Source: DASSNU01 sp035701265 (GTDB lineage: Bacteria > Gemmatimonadota > Gemmatimonadetes > Gemmatimonadales > Gemmatimonadaceae). Taken from it: a stretch of DNA of 64,000 nucleotides. Positions within the stretch are counted from its first letter, which is position 1. Each line of letters begins with the position of its first letter. The position numbers and the translations under genes were made by a program. Positions 17,043 through 26,487 of this stretch are shown one piece after another. The notes below the pieces were generated by a model. The model was not told the DNA's origin and did not search any database. It saw only the letters and a program-made list of their open reading frames with translations. Where the stretch lies: the NCBI GenBank assembly GCA_035701265.1, contig DASSNU010000009.1:62001-126000 (forward strand). Direction: 5' to 3'.

Positions 17043-19484
17043 TTACTCCTCGCGCAACGCCACCACCGGATCCACCCGCGTGGCGCGCAGCGCAGGGAGG
17101 AACGAGGCGAGCGCAGCCACGGCGATGAGCAGGAGCGCCACCGTGACGAACGTGGCGGGATCGGTGGCGCGCACGGCGTACAACTGGCTCGACACCAACC
17201 GCGTGAGCCAGAACGCGCCGGCCAGACCGATCGCCACGCCCAGGAGCGCGAGCACCATCCCCTGGCGAAGCACGAGCGCGAGCACACGCCCGCGCGCGGC
17301 GCCGAGTGCCATGCGCACCCCCAGCTCGCGCGTGCGCTGCGCCACGGAGTAGGACATCACGCCGTAGATCCCCACCGACGCGAGGAGCATCGCGAGTCCG
17401 GCGAACAGCCCGAGCAGGAGCATCGAGAGCCGGCGCTGCCCCATGGAGCTCTGCACCATGTCCTCCAACGACCGGATGCGCGCCATCGGCTGGTCGGCAT
17501 CCACGGAGCGAATGGCGGCGCGGATGGCGCCCACCGTGCGCATCGGGTCGCTCGCCGTGCGTGCCGCCACGGTGAGCGCGTTCACGTCGCCCGCCATCCA
17601 GTAGGTGAAGTACAACTGCACGCGCGCGTCGGCGTCGAGCCCTTCATGCTTGGTGTGTCCCACCACACCGATGATCGTGATGTAGCGCGTGCTGTCGTTC
17701 GGCGTGGAGTTCCCGAACCAGATCCGTTTCCCGATGGGATCGACGCCCGGCTTGTAGAAGCGCCGGACGAACTCCTCATCCACCACCACCATCGGCAGCT
17801 TGGAGCCCTGGTCGCGCTGCTCGAACGTGCGTCCCCGTAACAACGGGACACGGAGCGTCTCCAGGAATCCGGGAGACACCACGCGGATGTCGCCCCACGG
17901 GCCGTTCCCGTTGGGAGGCGGGGTGTACCCCTCCACGTTGAAGCTCCCGGTGGACCATCCGCCGCTGAACGGCATCACCGAGGTGGCACCGACCGACCGC
18001 ACGCCGGGCACCTGCGCGATGCGCGGAAGCACGGCATCGAAGAACGCCTGGCGCGCCGTGTCCGATGGATACCTGGAGGCGGGCAGGGAGAGATCGAAGG
18101 TGAGCACGTTTCGGGGATCGAAGCCGGGGTCCACACCCTGCAGCCGCGCGAAGCTCCGGATGAGGAGCCCGGCGCCGGTGAGCAGCGTGAGGGCGAGCGC
18201 CACCTCCGCCACCACGAGCGTGCGACGCACCAGCCGTCCGGAGCGATCGGTCGTTCCGCCACGCGATTCCGTCTTGAGCACGCCGTGCAGATCGCCGGCG
18301 ATCCCCTGCAGCGCGGGCGCGAGCCCGAACGCCAATCCCGTGAGGAGCGCGATGCCGAGCGTGAAGAGCGCCACGCGTCCATCCACCGCGATCGACTCCA
18401 CGCGCGGCAGGTTCCCCGGGTTGAGCGCCACCAGGAAGCGCACCGCGCCATAGGCGAGGACGAGGCCGATCACGCCCCCCACGAGCGAGAGCAGCACGCT
18501 CTCGGTGAGCAGTTGCCGGATGAGGTCGCGCGAGCGCGCGCCGAGCGCGGTGCGAATGGCGATCTCCTTGCTGCGCCCGGCCGCGCGCGCCAGAAGGAGG
18601 TTGGCCACGTTCGCGCAGGCGATGAGGAGCACGAATCCCACCGCGCCGAGCAGCACCAGCAACGCCGGCCGGATGGCGCCGGTCTTCACGTCCATCATCG
18701 ACTGCACCTTGAGCGTCCAGTCGGGCGGGAACTGGTCGGGGCGGTCGCGCTTGAGCTGCTCGGCGAAGCCGCGCATGTCGCGCGCCGCCTGCTCCACCGT
18801 GATTCCGGGCTTCACGCGCGCCACGAGGTTGAGCCACTCGTTCGTGTACCCACCAGAGTACCGTTCCGGAGCGAGCGCGAGCGGGGTCCACAGCTCCACA
18901 TCCTGCCCCCACACGTCACGAAAGTCAGGGGGCATGATGCCGACGATGCGGTACGGCTCCCCGTTCAGTTGCATGGTGCTCCCCACGGCCGACGGCTGGG
19001 CAGCGAACAGCCGTCGCCACAATCCGTCGCTCAACACCACGACGTGATTGCGTCCCACTGCATCCTCCTCGGGAAGCAACGCGCGCCCGTGCGCCGCGGG
19101 AACGCCCAGCGTGGAGAAGTACTGCGCGCTCACCTGCGATCCGCGCAGCCGCTGCGGCTCGCCGATGCCGGTGAGATTCACCGGCCACCCGGTCTCCACC
19201 GCCACGCCGTCGAAGAGCCGCGTGTTGTCGCGATAGTCCTTGAAGCCCGGCGCCGACACCGGAGCGTCGAGGTTGTTGAGCGAGGGATAGTGGTGGAAGA
19301 TCGTGACGAGCCGCGCGGGCTGCCGGTACGGGAGCGGCTGCAAGAGGACGGCGTTCACCACGCTGAAGATCGCGCTGTTCGCTCCGATGCCGAGCGACAG
19401 GGTGAGGAGCACGGTGGCGGTGAAGCCGGGGTTCGTGCGGAGACGGCGGACGGCGTACCGCACCTCGTTCACCAGCGTATCCAT
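17043..19484 (-). CDS. ADOP-type ABC permease (MacB/FtsX-like), no partner regulator
   Basis: This 813-residue membrane protein has two MacB-type periplasmic and FtsX-type permease modules in tandem. The first transmembrane helix is near residue 20-45 (NPGFTATVLLTLSLGIGANS), followed by SVVNAVLLQPLPY. A three-helix group lies near 275-400 and the last near 690-800 (GVYGVMSYSV-like, MALGAARGRVLAL). This is the acidobacterial duplicated orphan permease (ADOP) family, whose substrates are unknown and which lacks an adjacent ATPase. Unlike the ADOP gene at 22075 it lacks the N-terminal soluble helical domain and has no adjacent PadR gene. GAGG precedes the ATG at 19484; an upstream in-frame start is less likely. 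Confidence 0.88.
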   Translation of the reverse strand: MDTLVNEVRYAVRRLRTNPGFTATVLLTLSLGIGANSAIFSVVNAVLLQPLPYRQPARLVTIFHHYPSLNNLDAPVSAPGFKDYRDNTRLFDGVAVETGWPVNLTGIGEPQRLRGSQVSAQYFSTLGVPAAHGRALLPEEDAVGRNHVVVLSDGLWRRLFAAQPSAVGSTMQLNGEPYRIVGIMPPDFRDVWGQDVELWTPLALAPERYSGGYTNEWLNLVARVKPGITVEQAARDMRGFAEQLKRDRPDQFPPDWTLKVQSMMDVKTGAIRPALLVLLGAVGFVLLIACANVANLLLARAAGRSKEIAIRTALGARSRDLIRQLLTESVLLSLVGGVIGLVLAYGAVRFLVALNPGNLPRVESIAVDGRVALFTLGIALLTGLAFGLAPALQGIAGDLHGVLKTESRGGTTDRSGRLVRRTLVVAEVALALTLLTGAGLLIRSFARLQGVDPGFDPRNVLTFDLSLPASRYPSDTARQAFFDAVLPRIAQVPGVRSVGATSVMPFSGGWSTGSFNVEGYTPPPNGNGPWGDIRVVSPGFLETLRVPLLRGRTFEQRDQGSKLPMVVVDEEFVRRFYKPGVDPIGKRIWFGNSTPNDSTRYITIIGVVGHTKHEGLDADARVQLYFTYWMAGDVNALTVAARTASDPMRTVGAIRAAIRSVDADQPMARIRSLEDMVQSSMGQRRLSMLLLGLFAGLAMLLASVGIYGVMSYSVAQRTRELGVRMALGAARGRVLALVLRQGMVLALLGVAIGLAGAFWLTRLVSSQLYAVRATDPATFVTVALLLIAVAALASFLPALRATRVDPVVALREE

Positions 19485-19750
19485 GGCGGCCTCGGCGCAA
19501 CGGGAATGGAGCGGCTTGCGATGGCGTAGCACGCGGAGTGTGGCGCGCGCGGCGCTTCACCACTACGCGGGTCCTGCTTGGACAGTGTCAGTAGCGGAGA
19601 GGGTTGTTCGGAGCGCGTGCCGGTCGTGCGCCGAGCCATCCAGCACAGCTCCGCTGTCGTGCGCAGCGATCCGGTGACGCCGGTATGAAGCGCGACGCCC
19701 AACGTGGACGCCATGTTCCGTTGCTTCCCACGCCGAGGGCCGAGCAGATT

Positions 19751-20341
19751 ATGGGCATGCCCGCTGAAGCGCGTCCCCACTGGACAGCGGATCAGGTCCG
19801 CCGCGAGCTCATCGACGAGTCGCGACACTGGCCGCGCTACGAGCTGGTGGATGGCAAGCTCCTCGTGACGCCTGCACCACGCATGGCGCACCAGGACGCT
19901 CTCGAATGGCTCTCGGATCGCCTCAGGCCATACGTCCAGCGCGCGCGACTGGGTCGCCTTCTGCGCAGCCCTGCCGACATCGAGCTCGAGCCGGGGACGA
20001 TCGTCCAGCCGGACATCTTCCTCATCCCGCGCGAGGTGGCTGCGCACGCACGCGAGTGGTCTGACGTCACCCGGCTCTCGCTCGCGGTGGAAGTGCTCTC
20101 GCCGGCCTCCGCCTGGCACGATCGTGGTCCCAAGCGCGAGCTCTACCAGCGCGCCGGGGTGGACGAGTACTGGATCGTGGATCTCGACTCGCGGCTGGTG
20201 GAGCGGTGGACGCCGGGCGACGAGCGCCCGGAAGTGGTGCGCGAGCAACTCGTCTGGCAGCCGGCGGGATGCACGACGCCGCTCGTGATCGAGGTGCGCG
20301 AGCTGTTCGCGGCGCCGTGGATGACGGGGACGGAGGGGTAG
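19751..20341 (+). CDS. Uma2-family (DUF820) endonuclease-like protein, copy 2
   Basis: This 196-residue protein aligns with copy 1 over its full length without gaps that I can see. It shares MGMPAEARP, HWPRYELVDGKLLVTP, TIVQPDIFLIPREV and YQRAGVDEYWIVDLDSRLV. The middle (residues about 50-75) and the last 25 residues have diverged more. The putative nuclease residues are kept. Its ATG is preceded by the same gccgagcagatt sequence as copy 1, showing that the duplication included the 5' flank. The ADOP permease lies between the two copies in the opposite orientation. Confidence 0.85.
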   Translation: MGMPAEARPHWTADQVRRELIDESRHWPRYELVDGKLLVTPAPRMAHQDALEWLSDRLRPYVQRARLGRLLRSPADIELEPGTIVQPDIFLIPREVAAHAREWSDVTRLSLAVEVLSPASAWHDRGPKRELYQRAGVDEYWIVDLDSRLVERWTPGDERPEVVREQLVWQPAGCTTPLVIEVRELFAAPWMTGTEG

Positions 20342-20373
20342 GCGCGATCTCCGCGTGGGCCGGACGCGTCGGC

Positions 20374-20826
20374 TCAGCCGAGCCCGATCTGCTTCATGAA
20401 GGTGACGAGATCGTAGAAGAGGTTCTCCTCGATGATCTGCCCGTCGTCGTCCCACCGCGCGATGGTGCAGAACTCGACGTCGAACGACTTGCCGGTGGGC
20501 GGGATGTCCTTGCCGTCCGGCCCTTTCATGGGACCGGTCATGGTGCCGGTGAAGTGCGCGATCGAGCACGTCCACTCGCCGCTCGCGAAGAAGACGCGAT
20601 ACGGGCGGTTGGTGATCCGCTGGTTGGGGAACGTCTTGAAGAAGTCGCGGGCTTCCTGCGTGTGCGCCTCGATGCCTCGGGTGGGCGGCTGTCCCGGCCA
20701 TCGCACCACGACATCCTTGCGGTGCCGCTTGGCAAAGGTGTCCAGATCCTGCGCGTTCCATGCATCGTCGAGCGTCTGCATGAGCTCCATGTTCCGTTGC
20801 TCGGTGGTCTGTTCGGTGGTGACCAT
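20374..20826 (-). CDS. SnoaL-like / ester cyclase family protein
   Basis: This 150-residue cytoplasmic protein has the NTF2-like cone fold seen in SnoaL polyketide cyclases and predicted ester cyclases. Its features include LDDAWNAQDLDTFAKRH (about 20-36), VVVRWPGQPPTRG and the C-terminal strand FDVEFCTIARWDDDGQIIE. The family covers many small-molecule enzymes and binding proteins, so the substrate is unknown. The start at 20826 has a GGGAGG site. It stands alone between a Uma2 gene and a divergent membrane-protein pair, with no polyketide genes nearby. Confidence 0.75.
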   Translation of the reverse strand: MVTTEQTTEQRNMELMQTLDDAWNAQDLDTFAKRHRKDVVVRWPGQPPTRGIEAHTQEARDFFKTFPNQRITNRPYRVFFASGEWTCSIAHFTGTMTGPMKGPDGKDIPPTGKSFDVEFCTIARWDDDGQIIEENLFYDLVTFMKQIGLG

Positions 20827-21054
20827 GGGGACCTCCCTTCCAATGCGCGCGAGGGCGCGGCCGTCGTGAGGTGACAGGGATGGTCGTGCGGCAGCAGAGG
20901 ATGTGCCACGGTCCGCGTGCGCTGTCGGGGTGACGGGCTCCGCCGGTTCGACCATCCGACGCTGCTCATCCAGGCGCAGCACGACGTAAGATTCCGTCAC
21001 GAGCCGGGCGCCGTTGGGCGTCGCCAGGCATCGTGAACCCAGGCGAGGTGCGCT

Positions 21055-21462
21055 GTGCGACCGAAAAGATGGCAGTGGTGGTTCGGCGTCGTCTCGGCGA
21101 TCCTGATTGTGTGGGGTGTCGCCTTCACGACATTTGGCCTGCGCGTCCTTCCCGTGGACCGCCGGGTGCTTCTCCCGTGGGAGAGCGCACTCTACGGCGC
21201 CATCATGATCGGCTGGGGCACGACGCTCTTCCGTGTCGGGCGCGTGGCCATTCGGCGTCAGGACGTGGAGCTGCTGAAGTCCCTGCTTCTCGGGATCGCG
21301 GTGTGGCTGGCGATCGAAGCCGTGTTCTCGGCGCGCTTCCGAGTGTGGTTCAACGTCGGCGCGGATGCAGCCGTGCTCGCGCTGTTCAGCGTACCCCTCA
21401 TCGCCAGCATGCGCTCGGCCAGGCGAGACGAAGGAGCGAACCATGGAACGCGAGACGCGTGA
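21055..21462 (+). CDS. Integral membrane protein, four predicted helices, unknown function
   Basis: This 135-residue protein starts at a GTG with AGGCGAGGTG just upstream. Hydrophobic segments lie near residues 8-30, 43-60, 73-92 and 100-117. The C-terminus (MRSARRDEGANHG) is charged. I recognise no family. It overlaps the next membrane-protein gene by 20 bp, so the two probably form an operon and may be physically associated. Confidence 0.6.
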   Translation: MRPKRWQWWFGVVSAILIVWGVAFTTFGLRVLPVDRRVLLPWESALYGAIMIGWGTTLFRVGRVAIRRQDVELLKSLLLGIAVWLAIEAVFSARFRVWFNVGADAAVLALFSVPLIASMRSARRDEGANHGTRDA

Positions 21463-22078
21463 GATCCCACGCGAACTGTTGCGCACGGGCGCGGTGGCGA
21501 GTATCGCGGCAGGTGTGTTGCTGATCGCAGGGTTTGCGCTGCATCCCGCCGGCGAGGACGCCACCTTCGGGACCGACCCGCGCTGGGTGCCGGCGCACGC
21601 CATGCTCTGGATTGCGTTTACCGTCGCTCTCGTGGGGTGGGTAGCGGTATACGTGGAGCAGGCGGCCGAGGCCGGCCGGCTCGGCGTGGTGGCGATCGTC
21701 GTGCTCCTGCTCGGGACAAGCCTCGCGTCATGGATTTTCAGCAGCGACGTGACGTTCGTACCGGCCATCGCTGCGGATGCGCCCGCGTTGTTCCGGCGGA
21801 TCTACGACACGCGCCACATCGTGATCGGCCTCGCGAGCGTGTTGGCCTGGGTATTGGGCAGCGTGTTGCTCGGAATATCGATCGTGCGTGCGAAGGTGTT
21901 CCCGCAAGGCGCGGGCATTCTGCTCGTTATCGGAACGGTGATCGTGCCGATCGCGTATGCGACCGGGCTGTCCGTGCGGATCGTCGGCGTCGGAGGTGAC
22001 CTCGCCGGCATCGCGCAGATCTGGCTGGGCTACGCACTCCTGCGCACGCGCCATTCCCGCAGCGCGGGCCCTGCCTAG
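21443..22078 (+). CDS. Integral membrane protein, about six helices, unknown function
   Basis: This 211-residue protein has hydrophobic segments near residues 15-32, 52-75, 82-105, 130-153, 160-180 and 185-205. The ATG at 21443 is preceded by AAGGAGCG. A DUF4386-like or similar small membrane family is possible, but I cannot assign one firmly. Its last four bases overlap, tail to tail, the stop of the ADOP permease on the other strand. Confidence 0.65.
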   Translation: MERETREIPRELLRTGAVASIAAGVLLIAGFALHPAGEDATFGTDPRWVPAHAMLWIAFTVALVGWVAVYVEQAAEAGRLGVVAIVVLLLGTSLASWIFSSDVTFVPAIAADAPALFRRIYDTRHIVIGLASVLAWVLGSVLLGISIVRAKVFPQGAGILLVIGTVIVPIAYATGLSVRIVGVGGDLAGIAQIWLGYALLRTRHSRSAGPA

Positions 22079-24723
22079 TCGCGCCGCAACACGTCCGACG
22101 GATCCGCCGCCATTGCCTTCCGCGCCGGCACGAGGCACGCGACGAGCGCAACGCCGACCAGCCCGGCCATCACCCCGGCCAGCGCACTCGGCGCGTGTGG
22201 GCTCACCTCGAACAGGAGCGACGACTCCACGCGTCCCATCGCCAACGCGCCGAGGGTGCCGAGCACCGCTCCCGCGACAGCGATCCGCGCTCCCTCGCCC
22301 AACACGAGTCTTGCGATCTGGCGCGGGCGCGCGCCGAGCGCGAGTCGGATCCCGAACTCCCGATCGCGCTGCGCCACGCCGTAGGCGATCACGCCGTACA
22401 GTCCGATGATGGCAAGCGCGATCGCCACGCCGGCGAAGGCGCCGAGCAGCGTGAGCGTGAAGCGGCGAGCGCGCAGCAGGTTGGCCATGAGCTCGTCCAT
22501 CGTGCGCACGTCGGACACCGGCTCGTCGGCGTCGAGCGAGTGTACGATCCGTGTGGCGGTGCTGGTGAAGCTCGCGGGGTCGCCCGCGGTGCGGATGACC
22601 ATCGACATCCAGCGCCACGGATATTGCGCGTTCGACATGTAAATCTGCCCGGGCGAGTCGATGTCGAGCCCGTACGTCTTCACGTGTGACACGACGCCGA
22701 CGATCGTCGCGTAGTCGTCGCGCCCCGGGAGCTTCATCGCCTGTCCGATCGGGTCGCGGTCCCCCCACACGCGCCGCGCGAACACCTCATCCACGAGGCA
22801 GGCGGGCGTGCTGTCGATCCGGTCGCTGCTGGAGAGCAGTCGCCCGCGCAGCAGGCGCACGCCCATGGTCGCGAACCAGCTCGGCGTGACGATATAGCGG
22901 TCGGCCTCCGGCATGTCGCTCCCCTGTCGCTCCGGCTCGCCCGCTATGCGGCTGATCCCGATGCGATCGAAGTCGCCGCCGAAGGGAACGAGGCTCGCGA
23001 ACGCCACGCCGCGCACGCCCGGCGTCGCGTCGATGCGCTCCTCCAGCTCCTGGTAGAACGCGGTGCTCCGCGTGCTGTCGTACCGCGCGCGCGGAAGGCT
23101 CACCGTCATCGTGAGCAGGTGATCGCCGCGAATCCCCGGATCCACGCGGAGCACGCGCGCGAAGCTCGCGATGACGAGCGTGCTCGCGAAGAGCAGCGTG
23201 GCAGCGAGCGAGAGTTGGAGCACGGCGAGGCTCGCGCGCGTCCACGACGTGCGCCCTCCGCCGCCGCGCACCGACGTTCCGCGCAGCACCGCGTGCGGGT
23301 CTCGCGGCACCGACCGGAGCGCGGGGAGGAGCCCGAAGAGGAGCGTCGTGGCGACCGATGTCCCGAGCGCGACACCGAGCACCGCGGGATCGATCGACGG
23401 CGGTCGCGCGCGGAACACGTCGGGTCCCATCGCGGCGAGCGCCGTCACCGCAAGCCGGGCGAGCAGCACGCCGCAGGCGCTGCCGACGAGCGCCAGGAGG
23501 AAACTCTCCGTGAGCAGTTGCCGCACGATGCGACGGCGCGCCGCGCCGAGCGCGGTGCGCACGGCGAGTTCCTGCCGCCGCACGACGCCGCGCGCCAGCA
23601 GGATGTTCGACAGATTCGCGCACGCGATGAGGAGCACGAGCGCGGACGCGCCGAGCAGGAGGTAGAGCGGCCGGCGCACGTCGCCCACGATGCGGTCGGC
23701 GAGCAGATCGACGACCACCGTAGAGCCCGCGTTCTCGCGCGGATACTGCACGGCAAGTCGCTCGGCGATGGCCGCCATCTCCGCCTGCGCCTGCTCCACC
23801 GTGACGCCGGGGCGCAGCAGCGCGTAGACGTTCTTCGACCGGCCGCCGCGCCCGTCCGTATCGTCGGAGAAGTTCACCCAGATCGGCCGGTCGAGCGACG
23901 CCGGCGGCGTGAACCGCTCGGGGAGCACGCCCACGATCTCGATCGGCGTGAAGTTGAGCATGAGCGTGCGGCCGATGACGCCGGAGTCGCCGCCGAGTTT
24001 CGATTTCCAGAACGCCCAGCTCACGACGGCGACGGCCGGTGCCCCATCCACGTTGTCCGCGTCGGTGAAGGCGCGGCCGAGCATCGGGCGAACGTGGAAG
24101 ACGTCGAGCATCCCCGCGGTCACACCGGCGATCTGCACGCGCTGCGGCTCGCCGTGACCGGTGAGCGTCGACGCCCAGGTATTGTAGAGTCCCATCGCCG
24201 CGAAGCTGCGCGACATCTGCCGCCAATCGCGGAAGTTGTCCCACGAAGTGGTGCCGCCTCGTCCCGGCTGCTGCAGCTCGCGCTCGCCCAGGTGCACGAT
24301 GCGATCCACGTCGGCGTACGGGAGTGGGCGCAGCAGCACGCCGCTCACCGCGCTGAACATCGCCGTCGTCGCGCCGATGCCGAGCGCGAGCGTGCTCACG
24401 GCCACGAGCGTGAAGCCCGGGCGAGCGATCATGACGCGCGCCGCGTGGCGGAGATCGTCCCGGACCGATTCGAAGGTGAGGCGCATCTCTCGCTCCCGTG
24501 CGGATTGTCTGTCGATCGCCAGCACGTGCTCGCGGTACCGGTGGAAATCGCCGAACTCGCGCTGCGCGATGCGGCGCGCCTCCGTCTCGCCCGTTCCCGA
24601 CGCCACGAGCTCGTCCACGCGGCACGCGAGGTGGAAGCGCAGCTCGTCTTCGATCTCCGCCGACGGTTGGCCGGAGCGTAGCGCGATGCGAAAGACGCGG
24701 CGGATGCCCGGGATGCGTGGCAC
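22075..24723 (-). CDS. ADOP-type ABC permease with N-terminal soluble domain
   Basis: This 882-residue protein begins with a cytoplasmic helical domain typical of ADOP proteins (AEIEDELRFHLACRVDELVA, then EREFGDFHRY-like, about 20-65). Two tandem MacB-periplasmic/FtsX modules follow, with helices near 100-125, 370-500 and 755-870. The GTG at 24723 lies 18 bp after the PadR stop, so the two are co-transcribed. PadR-ADOP pairs are characteristic of Acidobacteria and Gemmatimonadota. The transported substrate is unknown; MacB relatives export peptides or drugs, or move lipids. Confidence 0.9.
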   Translation of the reverse strand: MPRIPGIRRVFRIALRSGQPSAEIEDELRFHLACRVDELVASGTGETEARRIAQREFGDFHRYREHVLAIDRQSAREREMRLTFESVRDDLRHAARVMIARPGFTLVAVSTLALGIGATTAMFSAVSGVLLRPLPYADVDRIVHLGERELQQPGRGGTTSWDNFRDWRQMSRSFAAMGLYNTWASTLTGHGEPQRVQIAGVTAGMLDVFHVRPMLGRAFTDADNVDGAPAVAVVSWAFWKSKLGGDSGVIGRTLMLNFTPIEIVGVLPERFTPPASLDRPIWVNFSDDTDGRGGRSKNVYALLRPGVTVEQAQAEMAAIAERLAVQYPRENAGSTVVVDLLADRIVGDVRRPLYLLLGASALVLLIACANLSNILLARGVVRRQELAVRTALGAARRRIVRQLLTESFLLALVGSACGVLLARLAVTALAAMGPDVFRARPPSIDPAVLGVALGTSVATTLLFGLLPALRSVPRDPHAVLRGTSVRGGGGRTSWTRASLAVLQLSLAATLLFASTLVIASFARVLRVDPGIRGDHLLTMTVSLPRARYDSTRSTAFYQELEERIDATPGVRGVAFASLVPFGGDFDRIGISRIAGEPERQGSDMPEADRYIVTPSWFATMGVRLLRGRLLSSSDRIDSTPACLVDEVFARRVWGDRDPIGQAMKLPGRDDYATIVGVVSHVKTYGLDIDSPGQIYMSNAQYPWRWMSMVIRTAGDPASFTSTATRIVHSLDADEPVSDVRTMDELMANLLRARRFTLTLLGAFAGVAIALAIIGLYGVIAYGVAQRDREFGIRLALGARPRQIARLVLGEGARIAVAGAVLGTLGALAMGRVESSLLFEVSPHAPSALAGVMAGLVGVALVACLVPARKAMAADPSDVLRRD

Positions 24724-24741
24724 GAGATCGCTCGCCTGTGC

Positions 24742-25071
24742 TCAGGCAGGTTGGAGGACGCCGGCCACCGCTCTGGTGTACCGGTTCCATTCCGTCATCT
24801 GCGCGCGCAGCGCGGCGCGGCCGGCGGCGGTGAGCTGGTAGTAGCGCGCCTTGCGGTTGTTCTCGGAGATCCCCCACTCGCTCTCGACCCATCCCTTCCG
24901 CTCCAGGCGGTGGAGGGCCGGGTAGAGCGCGCCTTCCTCCACGAGGAAGACGCCGCTCGAACGCTCTTTGATCAGCCGCGCGATGGTGTAGCCGTGCATC
25001 GCCTCGCGGGCGAGCGTGCGGAGGACGAGGAGATCGAGCGTGCCTTGCAGGAGGTCGAGCGAGTTCGGCAT
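24742..25071 (-). CDS. PadR-family transcriptional regulator (ADOP-associated)
   Basis: This 109-residue protein has a winged-helix PadR N-terminal domain: LLQGTLDLLVLRTLAREAMHGY (about 7-28), EGALYPALHRLERKGWV (about 46-62) and ARYYQLTAAGRAAL. A short C-terminal helix follows for dimerisation. It directly precedes an ADOP permease gene and probably represses both genes until a ligand binds. Two inverted repeats lie immediately upstream at 25078-25115. Confidence 0.92.
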   Translation of the reverse strand: MPNSLDLLQGTLDLLVLRTLAREAMHGYTIARLIKERSSGVFLVEEGALYPALHRLERKGWVESEWGISENNRKARYYQLTAAGRAALRAQMTEWNRYTRAVAGVLQPA

Positions 25072-25077
25072 GGGCTC

Positions 25078-25115
25078 CCCATAAGCCGCTTATGGGAGTA
25101 TGGTACGCTACTCCC
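25078..25115. promoter_or_regulatory. Overlapping inverted repeats, likely PadR operator
   Basis: cccataag (25078-25085) pairs with cttatggg (25089-25096) around three bases. Beginning in its right arm, gggagta (25094-25100) pairs with tactccc (25109-25115). They lie 7-44 bp upstream of the PadR start, in the expected promoter. Autoregulation by PadR is inferred. Confidence 0.6.
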
Positions 25116-25496
25116 GGCGGGCTGTCAATGGCGGGGGTCAGCGAGTACTGGGTCGGCCGGGAGCCGGAACGCGCTACCGGGTCGAGCATGCGCGCTACTC
25201 GATCGCGTCGCGCGCCGTGCGTGCCCGGTCGCTGGACTCGATCGTCATTTTTTCGTACGCTGGACATCTCCACGAGTCGCGCGCCCCTGACCGAGGTGGC
25301 TCGCCATCCTCACGGCTCGGGCGCCTTCCGGCTCGTCACCGCGTCGCTCTCCAGCGCGTACGTGTGCTTCACGCGCTCGTGTCACTCTCCGACGCTCCAA
25401 CCGACCCACGCTCTCCGCGGTTCACCACATGGTACGCCACCTGGACACACGCCGCGCGACCAGCCGATTCGTCACCTGGTGCACGGGGAGACGATC
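25116..25496. other. Intergenic region between PadR and PAP2 genes
   Basis: This 381-bp stretch separates divergent genes. Two long plus-strand frames cross it, but their residues are not protein-like and the PAP2 domain begins only at 25497. No other structure was seen. Confidence 0.4.
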
Positions 25497-26210
25497 GTGA
25501 ACCCGTTCGACGCCCGCATCATCTGGTTCGTGAATGGCTTCGTGCAACGCTCGTGGACGTTCGACGCCGTCATGGCGTTCGTGCAGAAGTCGGATCTCTT
25601 CAAGGGCGGCGTCGTGCTCGCCGTGCTCTGGTGGGGCTGGTTCCGCCGCTCCGCGGACAAGCGGCGCGACCGCGAGATACTCCTGGCGACCATCGCGGGT
25701 GCACTGGCGTCGGTCGCCGTCGCTCGCGCACTCGCCTTCGCGCTCCCCTTTCGCACGCGGCCGATCTTCGTCCCCTCGCTGCACCTGCAAACGGCCTACA
25801 CCATGAACCCGGCAGGGCTGCTCAGCTGGAGCTCCTTCCCGAGCGACCACGCGGCCCTCTTCATCGGCATCGCCACCGGGTTCTTCTTCATCTCGCGCCG
25901 GATCGGTGCCGTCGCGCTCGCGTACTCGCTCGTCGTCATCTGCTTTCCGCGTGTCTACCTTGGCCTGCACTATCCCACCGACATCCTGGTGGGCGCGGCG
26001 CTCGGCGCCGCGCTGACATCGTTCGCCTGCCGGCCGGCCGTGCGCGAGCGGATCGCGAATCCCGCGCTGCGCTTTCTCGAGCGTCATCCCGGGATGTTCT
26101 ACGGCATCTTCTTCCTGGCGACGTACCAAGTGGCCGTGCTGTTCAACGACGTTCGCCAGTCGGGGATCTTCGCGTACCATCTGCTGCGCGCCGTGATCGG
26201 CCTTCCGTAA
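25497..26210 (+). CDS. PAP2-superfamily membrane phosphatase
   Basis: This 237-residue protein has about six transmembrane helices and the three phosphatase motifs of the PAP2 family: RTRPIF (about residue 85), SFPSDHAALF (about 112-121) and RVYLGLHYPTDILVG (about 150-164). The His in motifs two and three are the catalytic residues. Likely substrates are undecaprenyl pyrophosphate or lipid phosphates at the outer face of the inner membrane. The GTG at 25497 follows GGGGAGACG. The in-frame upstream extension is not protein-like. Confidence 0.9.
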   Translation: MNPFDARIIWFVNGFVQRSWTFDAVMAFVQKSDLFKGGVVLAVLWWGWFRRSADKRRDREILLATIAGALASVAVARALAFALPFRTRPIFVPSLHLQTAYTMNPAGLLSWSSFPSDHAALFIGIATGFFFISRRIGAVALAYSLVVICFPRVYLGLHYPTDILVGAALGAALTSFACRPAVRERIANPALRFLERHPGMFYGIFFLATYQVAVLFNDVRQSGIFAYHLLRAVIGLP

Positions 26211-26352
26211 GCCGACGCGCGCTGGCGTCGACGCTCGACCCATGGGCGTAGCGATGCTCGCGGGTCGCCTCTGGGAGCGGTGCGCTCCGCCGTCACTCCT
26301 CGCCGCACTTCGGGGCGACGAGGCGGCACTCGCAATCCGGCCCGCTAACGCA

Positions 26353-26378
26353 AACGCCCCGCTCATCGGCGGGGCGTT
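26353..26378 (-). terminator. Terminator hairpin after tRNA-Phe
   Basis: aacgccccgc (26353-26362) pairs perfectly with gcggggcgtt (26369-26378) around six bases. On the minus strand the stem runs into TTTGCGTT. It lies 36 bp downstream of the tRNA gene and ends its transcript. It may also serve the PAP2 gene from the other side. Confidence 0.75.
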
Positions 26379-26414
26379 CGCTGCTCATCGAGCGGCGTGT
26401 CCGGATTGGGGCAG

Positions 26415-26487
<73 letters not shown>

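Noticed and set aside
24000..25273. Upstream extension of the minus-strand frames beyond the PadR start
   Set aside because: The long overlapping frame of 828 codons ending at 22787 is in a different phase from the ADOP and PadR genes and is a shadow.
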